Below are positions 26,791 through 36,624 of a stretch of 64,000 bases of DNA, in pieces. Made by a program: the position numbers and the translations under genes. Positions within the stretch are counted from its first letter, which is position 1; the number at the start of each line of letters is the position of its first letter. A model generated the notes under the pieces. The model had not been told where the DNA came from. It did no database searches and saw nothing but the letters and a program-made list of their open reading frames with translations. The stretch is from Opisthorchis felineus. Taxonomy: Eukaryota > Platyhelminthes > Trematoda > Opisthorchiida > Opisthorchiidae. Location: NCBI GenBank assembly GCA_004794785.1, contig SJOL01007337.1:442013-506012 (forward strand), given 5' to 3'.

Positions 26791-27073
26791 ATGTGCTGCA
26801 CAAGAGCTGCCTCATGTTTTATTTGGTAAGATATTCGAGATATCGCAGTATATTTTCATAAAGGAAAACACTCGCAGATTTGCTGAAAACTCTTCGACAG
26901 CTCACGACCTGTTTTGCTCTTCTTGGGGCTCATCAGGTAGGTGCAGTCCCCGAGTTTCCGTCAACCTTTTGTTCTAATTGAACCCAAATTACACGAACTT
27001 AGCGAAGGTTGAAACCGGTCGTGGGCTGTCGGACAGTTTTCAGCAACCTTGTGAGTAGTTTCCTTTATGAAAA
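26791..27073 (-). repeat. Dispersed repeat with hammerhead-ribozyme-like core inside a 63-base inverted repeat (copy C)
   Basis: The left flank (26791-26850) matches 18612-18680, including tgctgcac, gctgcctcatgtttta and gagata-cgc-gtatat. Within it, 26853-26915 and 27011-27073 are inverted repeats matching at 52 of 63 positions, with a 95-base spacer. On the minus strand the spacer and left arm hold CTGATGAG (26936-26929), a 13-base segment that can form a weak stem II, then AAAAC (26915-26911). The hammerhead consensus is CUGAUGA, stem II, GAAA. G12 is A here, so self-cleavage would be impaired. The inverted arm would supply stem III and leave a GTT cleavage triplet near 27015-27013, but stem I as required cannot be drawn. 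The homology and hairpin are seen directly; the ribozyme reading is an inference. Confidence 0.6.
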
Positions 27074-27479
27074 CGTTATCCTTCGTTGAAGTTTATTTCT
27101 TATAGTGTGGTGGGATTCGTAGTTAAGTGCCGCAATTTCTTCTTTGGTCAAGTTTACCTCATTGGAGCAAACTTCCCGGGTACACGATAGGTTGGGTGTA
27201 TTTTATTAGTATTGTGGAGCTTGAATGTTTCATCTGGGACCGTTTAAAGTTACCATTCATCATCATAATATTGTGGTTCAAGATTAGCATCGACGCATAA
27301 CATTTTCCAAAATGCTATCCAACAAAGTAGTTGTCAGATGCATTGGTACACCTTTTTTTCAGTGAAGCCTGACGTCCCCACACCGAGTTGGGCAGACCAA
27401 AAGCATGTTTCGCCAGGACATCAGAAGATCCACCAGTTTGGAGACCTAGGTGCGCGTGCCAGCCAGGTCAGTGAGACGT

Positions 27480-27900
27480 AATAGGTCAGCTCAGCTGTCA
27501 AACTCGAACAAACCTGACTTGCATTCGGCCGCAAAACAAACAAAAAAGTGAACAGATATGCAGGTTGCGTTGGTAGACCGGGTGGGGTGGGATGGTGTTG
27601 GGTGAAAAATTGCGCATTGGGCCGAATCGAACATCTTGTATATGACTGGGGCGTTGGACAACCGTTGCAGATAGCACAACTGGCTAATTCCTACCGATAG
27701 TAAATGACAGTTTGAATCGGTTCGCCAAATTTTACCACCAAGCCAGAGCAACGTGAGTGATGGTATGGACGTAGGAATACACCTGCTTGATAGACAAATG
27801 GGATTGATTCGCCCAGCATGCTGGTGTTTGGTATATCACCGCACTCACAGGATACACCACAAACTCAGCCCTGAATTACCACAAATTGTGCTTAGAACAG
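27480..27900. repeat. Possible dispersed repeat with G-rich GGGTGGGGTGGGATGG segment
   Basis: The stretch is more GC-rich than its surroundings and contains gggtggggtgggatgg at about 27580-27596. Its minus-strand 86-codon frame includes HPTPSHPTRSTNATC, the sort of low-complexity peptide often produced by translating fluke repeats. No second copy was found in this window, so repeat status is an inference. Confidence 0.3.
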
Positions 27901-28368
27901 CCCGCTCCGGAATGTTTGCAGATTGACTAATAAACAAGCCGACAAGTGTGGTGTAAACCAGCCCTTGATATTTCTACAGCCACATTTTACCGCAGAAAAT
28001 TGAGTTGAGTTCTGGTGTGTTGCTCATACTCGCCATTCTGCTGTGTACCAGAAGACTCAGGAAAAATTTGACGAAAGTGACGATCGGTAATGGCGTTGTT
28101 TTTGATGTGAACAAACAGATGCTGGAGATAACTCTTACCCAGCATCTTCGTCGGCGATGAAACCGACAAGTACCAATTTGGTGTTTTATTGGAAGGAGTA
28201 CGATGGAACCATGGTTTCTTAAGGTGGTTTTTACTTTTTTCAGTATGCAGCAGACTCTGTTTGATCAAATATTTCGAAAACCTGGAAGGGCACTACATCT
28301 TAGAATACGATTTCGCATAATCGACTAATTTGGCAAAACTGTGAGACTAGCGTTCAAACCAGAGTAAT

Positions 28369-28403
28369 GTGAACGTGCGTTCTACAAATTCCGCAACCAC
28401 CAA
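28369..28403 (+). repeat. Copy of a short dispersed repeat (second copy near 33.66 kb)
   Basis: This is the partner of the 35-base match described at 33.66 kb, starting atgtgaa and ending aattccgcaaccacc. Homology outside the 35 bases is not evident. Confidence 0.4.
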
Positions 28404-28409
28404 CTACCT

Positions 28410-29985
28410 ACGTAGGGACTCTCCTAATGTGGTCTCAAAATTCTGATACACCTGATTGATAGGCCTTCCATTCAGACTCCTGGAAGGACCTTCCGGATCT
28501 CTTATTCTAGGGCACAGCAGTGGGAAATTGTACAACCTTTTTTTTATCAAATACAGTGATCAACCCGAAGAGCCAGTCGTTCCAAAAACTGAAAACTTAG
28601 AGTGGGGTACACTCTTGGGGAGAAAGCAACCTTGTCAGTTGTTTTACGCTCCCACAGAATTAACTGATACTCAAGCTAAAACACGCAACTGAAGAAATGT
28701 CAAATATATTGCTCTTTCTTTGATTCACTTCAAATGGCTGTCAATCTTTTAGCATTCTCTTTGTCTGGAAGTATATTCCAGTGTGACTGTCGCAAATCTG
28801 TGAATCGTGAAAGTGGGATGCACTGCAACGCTCAACCTTCTAACCCATTTTTTGTCGGTGACATCCGCTCTTTCGGTTTTGCCTCTTCCACGGAATTTCT
28901 ACGGAATCTAAATGGCCATCTAGCAAGCCACGTAACATGGGAGCAGACTACTATCAGGGGTTCCGTACACCGCAATTCACGCCCATCAAATTGATTCTTC
29001 AATTTCATCGAGATTGGGTATTTTCTTTTACATACGCCTGTAATGCGATCCAAGCAGCTGGAAGGTCTGTTGTTTGGAACTTCCGCCTTTTCACTGCTTA
29101 AGGTATCTGAAAAGTAGTAAATCAACAGATCAGTAGAGCAATAAATCGAATCATTTTGAACGCGTACGATTGTTCCATCAGCACTCCTATGCCTGTCAAA
29201 GATGAGTAGTTTATTTACTTTTGTGGTGACTGTTGGCAGTGAAAGTCGGAATCGGAATTTGATAGTCTTAGTTTCATTTGTCGTTTGGAGTTATGGTAAC
29301 AGCTTCAAACAGCCGAAATTTGACTCCTCCAAATTTCACGATAGAAGACTACACAAGCAAATATCTAGGCGGTGCTAAATGCGCCCCTTACATATAAAAG
29401 CTCTGGAGGAAAGAGGTAAACTGACTGATTGATAAACTCGAAGAATCGTCAGAATTCCAGTTGTTTACGAAGGTTTTCCATTGTTTAAGTTACGGAGAAC
29501 TTCGGGCGGGAGTGATTAGGAACAGCGATTGGTTGATTCTATGGTACTTTCGGTCCCTTTCCAGTAGCATACTGAGTCGATCCGGATCCGGACTTGCCAT
29601 GTTAACACAGGAATCTATGGCCACGCGTTAGGCATAGTGCCCTTAAAAGTTAATTATGTGATGTTATGGATGATAGCTGCGTAAACCATAATGGGCTTGA
29701 CCAACAAAAAATGGATATCCAATCTGACTGCATTTGGTAATAATAAGGTGCAATTTTGAGCACACAACTTCTAACATTAGATAAACAGCAAAAAAATTTG
29801 TGAAGTTTTCCAAGGAAGCACACGTTTGAATCCTATCCAGATCATACTCGACAATTCACTTTTGTGGCAAATGATTCGATGTCTGCCAAACGAAGTTCGT
29901 AAAAATTTTCTCTTGCTGACTAAATAAGTAGTATTACCTACTATAGATTTTTGGACAGATTGAGGGACATTTGGTTAACCATCTG
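28410..29985. other. Intergenic DNA, no gene recognised
   Basis: Frames of 78-97 codons at 28456-29125 overlap on both strands without family resemblance. Nothing else was seen. Confidence 0.45.
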
Positions 29986-29989
29986 CTTG

Positions 29990-30212
29990 TTTTGCTGACA
30001 CATTTTAAAGTAATAATTCCAAGTAATAATCGTTCAGCTGTACCACCCTTTTGGTTCATAGCTGTCACACCATCTGAAGAAGGCAGGAGCGCTGACCTAT
30101 TGCCAGGTTGCCAAAACCTGGACAGGAGCATTTGAATGCCGGCGTTAGGTTCGAACCGCGGACTTTCCGGTTTGTAATCCCGCTTTAACCGCTGAACTAT
30201 CTCAAATCCTTA
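29990..30212 (-). repeat. tRNA-derived SINE or tRNA-headed repeat
   Basis: Read on the minus strand, the first about 70 bases look like a tRNA. An A box (TAGTTCAGCGG, 30199-30189), the segment caaaccggaaagtccgc, and a B box (GGTTCGAAC, 30157-30149) are spaced as in internal RNA polymerase III promoters. The anticodon arm does not fold into a proper 5-base stem, so this is not a working tRNA gene. The body that follows (through 29990) reads in one frame as LLSRFWQPGNRSALL and GGTAERLLL, a pattern I associate from memory with translated fluke repeats. The 3' end is not defined. Confidence 0.55.
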
Positions 30213-30219
30213 GCTATCC

Positions 30220-33200
30220 CATACTCTTTCACATACTTATTCAAATTCATTCATTTTAATGCATTATGGATCATTGAATTGTCTACCAGAATCGCAGGAT
30301 ACACTTTCCCAATTTTCTGAACTAAGCACCAGTAAAATGACTGTTTAGGCTGTAGCAAACAACCGGAAGAGAAGTGTCAAATCGCTGCTTGAAAGATACT
30401 TTCTAGTTCATCCACCAGCTCAAAGATATAATAGTCGATAATCGTCGCTCGCTCTCACTTTAGGCTGTGTCATTTATTACCTGTATACTGCTCAACGAAA
30501 CAGCAAAATGCAGCTTCGAATTTTTTTAGGCAAAAACATTAAATATTTTGACGTACCTGCCCCGGACGCAAAACAACTCCCATAACTTGACTTCCACGAG
30601 TTTTCAGTTTGATTTTCGGTAGATCCTTACTTGACAAATCTATGAGTTAACCTAAAACCAAACAGCTAAGTGCTCTTGTTAATATTAAATTCGCTACGTA
30701 GATGATACACCTGTATTTGCTATTGGTAATATCAACCAAACCGGAGTGCTAAACAGCTTCGTTTCACAATAATGTCAAATATACTCTTGAACTGGAACGT
30801 AACGGCCCACTAAACATTCTGAAACCTAAACGTTTCAAAGTTTTAATGTGCTCCCTGAACGCACTTTCACGGTCAGAATGCAGATAAATAATATGCATTC
30901 TCACCTTCATTTGTATGAAAGTTCAGGAAATAGAACGGGGTACACCAACGCAGCAGGCTGAAAGTGAAGCTACGAGAATATGTCTCTAAAGTTCGAATGA
31001 CATGGATTAAATGACCATCTTATCCGCAATGTCTGAACCTACGTGAGTTATAGCTTTAGGCGTCTACTGTTTGCGGCATTCACTCCCACACGGCCATCTT
31101 CGAAACTAAATCCTACCAGACCGTCAAGCCAAAACGCACCAAAGTTTCACAGGTTCTTCTCTTCAGTAACAGTTCCCCTGACAATCCGCTTCGATGTGCC
31201 TTAGCCTGCCAGGTTGAAATTTTGATTATCCATCCGAAAATATGTACGGTCCTCTGCTTGTAGTTGGGGAAGTCAGAAAAATTGATTTAGTTTGCACTTT
31301 CTGTTCTCACGGTGAGTGCTGTTCTCGGAAAGTGGATGCAATTTTTAGGATGCGAGCAAACAGCCATTAAAATGGAATGCTAATGAGTTAACTGGATCTC
31401 ATGTCTCGCCTTGAACCATCGGTGCATATATGTATTATTTTCAATCCAGCTGCCAACTCTTTTGTCAGTACCTCATTTAACGCTTGTTTTTAGAATTTCT
31501 CCGAGCTAAAGGTATCAAAACCGGTTTCCCGTTTTACACAGTGCTCCAATTCCTTCAGTTTTACATCAAACAGCGCTGGTATCTGGCGCCATCTTTGTCA
31601 ATTTCTTCTTGAGTCTTTTTTCTCACGATTGTAAGTGCTGCACCTCGTTTTTCCATGAGTTCATGCTATACAACACAGCTACAGAAAGGTCATGGGTTCG
31701 TGTGATCCACCATTGTTGGTTGGTTTATTAGCCTTACGGTAAGACCATTAGAGTCCTTTCGGTGACGTTTTTGATGTATGGGAGTGTGATTTGTTTGCTT
31801 CCGTTTTGTATTGTTGTCCTAGTCATACTTAATTTTCATACGATCTCCTAATGAATTTCCTCGGTAAACATTCCTCCAAAAAGGTTGTATGAGTTTTTCT
31901 CCCGTGATCTTGTTGCAGTGCGTCTGGATCTGACTAAAAGTGGCCCGAATTTATGTTTGCTTGCGACGATTTGGATGGTTGCTGCGGTAGCTTGGAATTT
32001 GATCCGTATGCTTTGCCTCTCCATAGACCTTGGTTTGTAGCTGTCTATTTGACAATCCAGTGATGACAGCATCCAGAAATACCAGATTTTCCGTTGTTTT
32101 CTTCTTCCCTTGTTAAATATATGTCGTCAGAAACGTTGTTCATTAGTCGAATTATCCGTAATTCCTAATGTTGTCGAAGCTTGGTGTCCACTCCCGGATT
32201 CTTGCTATCCGATTTCATTCAATATTACTTCTTATGTAATTTCCGGACTTCACTGTATTGATAACATGTTCGGGCTGGTCCTCTTTACAAACTTCGGTCA
32301 GTTGCTATTTATATCTTTTGGCCTTTGTGTTCCTTTTTATACATCCCAGAAAACTTAACACTCAAATGAATTGTATTTCTAGAGGACACCGCGATATCTT
32401 CAACAGATACTTCGTTTCAAAAGAAGCATCCATTTGGGAAGACGTTTCAGAAGGGTGTTCAGCTAGCGAAAGCTGGTAACGATTCTCAACGTGATGGTTA
32501 CTGGCTGTTTCCTGAAGGGATCCTCGTCGGCCACGTGTCTCATTTGATGCTTGCGTGACAAAATGGCAAACATGGAGGGGATTGTTCTGCTCTAGAACTC
32601 TCCATCAAGCCTATTTACGCAAACGCTTTAAATGTGTTCTCTAAAAGTCCACCTCAGACAACTTCTGCCCGCTTACGCCTCGGAATGAACAAATGGTGTG
32701 ACCTTAAGAGTGTTAGTCGAGCAGATTTTGCCTCACCAGTTTGCTTACCAGTTGTTCTAGTCCAGTTGTTCTAAGGGTCGTAAAACACAAAGACTTCCAC
32801 TTCCTAACTTCGGCTGTGCATTTCCTTAGCATAAATATTGAAGAAAAAGCTCGAAGAAAGTTGAAACTGAAGTAGCACGTGGCTGACTTTGGGACCAGAG
32901 GGAAAGTCCTGGAGCACTTGCTTGTGTTAATTTGATTCCGTACTGATTGGTACTGATAATATTTTATTGTGAGAAGTGACAGTAACTGAGAGGAACTTTC
33001 AGCCGGATGTCTTCAGCGTTGAGCAAGAATGCAGCTTTTGAAGCGGCCAGATATTCTCCTCCGGGAGTAGTTGAAGTAGGTTACCAATCGTATTTGCGCA
33101 ACAACACTGCTTTGGTCAAATCCACATCACTCTCGTTTGAACCATCCGCCTTCCCTGGCACAGTTGGTCTGGTATGTCCGCACGAAAGGGAGAAATGCCG

Positions 33201-33475
33201 GACTCGGGCCTCGCACTTACCGGAGGTCACCAGCAATGTGCATTCTTCACTTGCCGAAATTGAGTCCAGAACATCTGACAGACGAGGTGAGCATAAAACC
33301 ACTACGTCATCCGAGTTATCACGTCTGATCTATTGGCTACCTGCATGGACTCCCAACTCAAGTAGCACCATCGACACTTGAAACCTACCTGAAACCCGGG
33401 CAATGCTCAATTAATTCTCCGGGTTGCGGAGTTCAGATGTTATGATTCAGGTGCGTTCAGCATGCATCAGCGGAA
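30220..33475. other. Intergenic DNA, no gene recognised
   Basis: A tRNA B-box-like word within ggtcatgggttcg at about 31688-31700 hints at another SINE scrap. The 124-codon frame at 33007-33381 overlaps frames in other phases and has no motif. Nothing else was seen. Confidence 0.45.
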
Positions 33476-33639
33476 ATTTGATAACATGCTCGCTTTATAT
33501 GTCGGATGCCTGGGGTTTATATTCCGGCGTGGCTAAGGAGACAGCTGCTGATGAGCTCTGGTAAGGCCGAGACTTGAGTTCAGCGCTTCGCTCCTTAGGT
33601 GTGGACTCAGCAAAATAATTGCGCCGCGGATGGGGTAGG

Positions 33640-33715
33640 ACAATGCAGACGATATTGATGTGAAATTAATCTATACGAATTCCGCAACCACCTACAAGTT
33701 CTATAGTTAGCCACC
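33640..33715 (+). repeat. Copy of a short dispersed repeat (second copy near 28.38 kb)
   Basis: Thirty-five bases ending AATTCCGCAACCACC match a stretch ending at 28403 at about 27 of 35 positions without gaps, including 15 identical bases in a row. The boundaries of the element are not clear, so the interval is approximate. Confidence 0.4.
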
Positions 33716-33784
33716 TGTGTTCCTTGCTTGTGGTGCTAGTGAAGTAGAAAGTAAAAAATGCCGAATCGCTTCGGCAAGTTCCTG

Positions 33785-36210
33785 ATTTCACAATAAGCTG
33801 AACGATATGTTTTATTCCAGGAAGTATACAGTTGAAAACTTTAGTAGCCTTTTGACATACTTCACATATCCCAAAGTCAAACTACAGGAAACTCCGTACG
33901 AAAAACGTCTATCTTACTCGAATTTGTACGGTCGCGGTTCTTCCCAACGACCGTTGACGGAAGACTTTTCAATCAAAAACAGCCATCGACCTTGTTGGCG
34001 GATTAACTCAACGTTTCTTTTCAAAATGAGGTTTCCAGCCTTACAAGCTACCGGATATTTTACGGTTAATGCAAGAGCAATGTACATAGAACACTTCGAT
34101 GTCTTCCGGTAAATTACAGTAGACAGAACCCAGTGGTTTGCGTAAAGAGGCACAACACAAACAAATAACGACCATCGATCTGTGACTCAAATGATCTTCC
34201 TACAATACAACCCAATTTGACTGTACCAAATGCGACAGTGGATAGAGAGGGGAAATTTCCTAAACAAAATAAATCACCTCCTTTCTCATACCATTCGAAT
34301 GATCTTTAGAGACACGTGCATTGTTAGATTTCTTTTTTGTATTCTCTGCATTTAATACAGACGAACCTTAACCTGTGAACACAGCTAAAAGTCACTAAAA
34401 AGTCACTAAGTAAATGGCATATTTCTGGGTTAAAAGTAGTGTACACCACTAATTTTGTGATTTAGAATCCATCTTGCCCACTTATTCCAACACATCATTT
34501 TTATTGGAATCTTGACCGTTCAGCGAAGTTCGATTGGATTCTCCCTTCTTACGTTTCTATACGATTTAACCCTGTGGGTTACGGTTTCCAGAACACATTT
34601 GATTAAATATCGCTCGGTATTCTGCGTGTGATTCGCAACAGTTTCACAGTCAAAGTATAAGTTTGTGTGAAATTATATGCAGCGTCTATAAATTACTTAT
34701 TTCGCGGCCAAAAGTATGGGTAGGCGGCTTGATGAACTTCGTTATATATGTACTTCTTCGAGCCAGAATGTATCAGACGCTACAGCCATTTTTAGTGTTT
34801 CTGTGTTGGTATGTCTAAGAAGTGAATAATCAATCAGTCGACTTTCAGTTTCGGATCACACTTGTCAACATTTGCTACAGAACAATTTTGACTTAGTGAT
34901 CTCTAAATTACTTGCCCATAGTACCCAATAAGACTTCTTTACGTTGACTTGTGTGCAGTTTTGAAACAGCACAACAAAGGAACATGAAACCGAACCAAAT
35001 CCTCAGTTGTGTAGGGGGCCTATAATTAAACCCACCTTTTTAATTTCACGGAACGCTTCAGCGGATATAGAGAATGCAGAGTTACTTTGCAGGGCTGTGC
35101 GGTCTCTTCCTTACGGTACTAAAATAAGTTATGAATATTAATCAATCCTTTCTCTTAGAGGAACTGAATGAATGGTTGGAAGGAAATGCGTTATGAATAA
35201 AACCAAAAAGAGGAAGTAAAAAACGAATTTCACGCAAATAGTGTGGAAGTTTGCTTAGCCAAAAAAAGCAAATCGGACAAGAGGTAAATAACTGAAGTAA
35301 GCCTCAGAACTCATCGTAAGAATATCAGCCGTTTTGAGGGAAGCAGTTATTGTTGCAAAGTCAGACCATCGTTTTGCGGCTTTCTGTGATCAAAATGCGA
35401 TAATGACCCACCGTAACAGACCAATCTTAAAGGGGAATGTTTATTGGATTAGTTTTTGTTCACAATGAAATCTTCTCTGTGTGATAATGTATATGATTTT
35501 ATGTTGGCTACAATTCCTATTGTAGATATCATTGATGATGTGTCTGCATTTGAGTGAGCGCCAAAACTGTCTATGGTAAAAAAATTGAAAAAATCCACTA
35601 ACTGAAAGACGTATCTATCTTTGTTTTTGGGCCACCCTTATCTCCGTTCTACTATAGAATTTCTGTGGGCTTCAAAAGAGGAAATTCCCAAACCAGAAAT
35701 GACCTAGAACGGCGCATTTTAAGGTAGTGTTTAAAATATTTCTAAATTTGTTTGATGGTTTTCACCACAGATTAAATCGCAGGAAGAAGGCTTGATTCAG
35801 ATCGATCAGTTAATTTAGGCCGACACATAGTAAAGATAGAAAACGTGTATGATTCAAATTTGGAAAGCCCGAACTGTTTTGCGTCCGCTGAAGACCAAAC
35901 GAATAAGCTCATGCAGCTCAAACTAATAGCTAACTTAGTTTTAGGAATACCAACGTAGAACATAAAAACCAGTTTCTGCTCAAAAACTCTTTTTTGAGAA
36001 GCCAAGTAGCAAACCCACAAATGTGCGTGAGAAGTCTGTAGTTTGGTACTGTTGAGTGACCCAGAGTTTGACGGTATTCTGGTCTGAAGTATCCTAGTAG
36101 CCGACAGACATTTTCTAGATTATTACCTAGTTAGGTAATCTTCATCGAGGAAAATGAAAATTGTTTAGGTTGTTTTGACTAAATGACTGGTCGTTAACGT
36201 CGGGAGCCAT
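33785..36210. other. Intergenic DNA, no gene recognised
   Basis: Frames up to 101 codons without resemblance to any family. A short imperfect hairpin (ttacctagttaggtaa) lies near 36121-36138. Confidence 0.5.
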
Positions 36211-36214
36211 ACAC

Positions 36215-36622
36215 TTGAATCAGTGCGATTTTATCCGAAAAATACACAAAGAATGGCGGTGTCATACACAAAGCTCAGCGTTACGCTACAGAGGGCGAGT
36301 ATGCATACCTGTTTTTGAGTTCACTACAGTAAGTTCGCGTACCACCGCTGTAGAAATTGGAAATGTCTCATGCGAAAATCCATTTTGTGGACGCCTTTAC
36401 GATATCGCATTCACGCAGCTGTCAACAGTATTGCCAGAACAATATTGTCATGTTTCCCTCAGGGCAGTCGATGGCTGGTATTTTTCTCCTGGATTCTTGC
36501 TGTCTGATGTTTTCAACCGTGTTGTTATTTTCCGACTCTCGACCGATACTCAATTTTTTGTTCCATCTGAACAGCCATACGAAAAAATGGACAATGTCAT
36601 TTATGTAATTCATGTCCTTTGA
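36215..36622 (+). CDS. Uncharacterised 135-codon open frame, probably chance
   Basis: The frame starts at TTG and runs to TGA. It contains stretches such as CIPVFEFTTVSSRTTAVEIG that read like protein, but no motif, splice signal or family is recognisable. About one frame of this length is expected by chance in the window. Confidence 0.12.
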   Translation: MNQCDFIRKIHKEWRCHTQSSALRYRGRVCIPVFEFTTVSSRTTAVEIGNVSCENPFCGRLYDIAFTQLSTVLPEQYCHVSLRAVDGWYFSPGFLLSDVFNRVVIFRLSTDTQFFVPSEQPYEKMDNVIYVIHVL

Positions 36623-36624
36623 AG

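Noticed and set aside
30149..30205. A functional tRNA gene on the minus strand
   Set aside because: A and B boxes are good but the anticodon arm does not pair, so it is read as a SINE head.
33007..33381. 124-codon plus-strand frame starting with ATG
   Set aside because: No recognisable motif, other phases are equally open here, and the length is within chance expectation.
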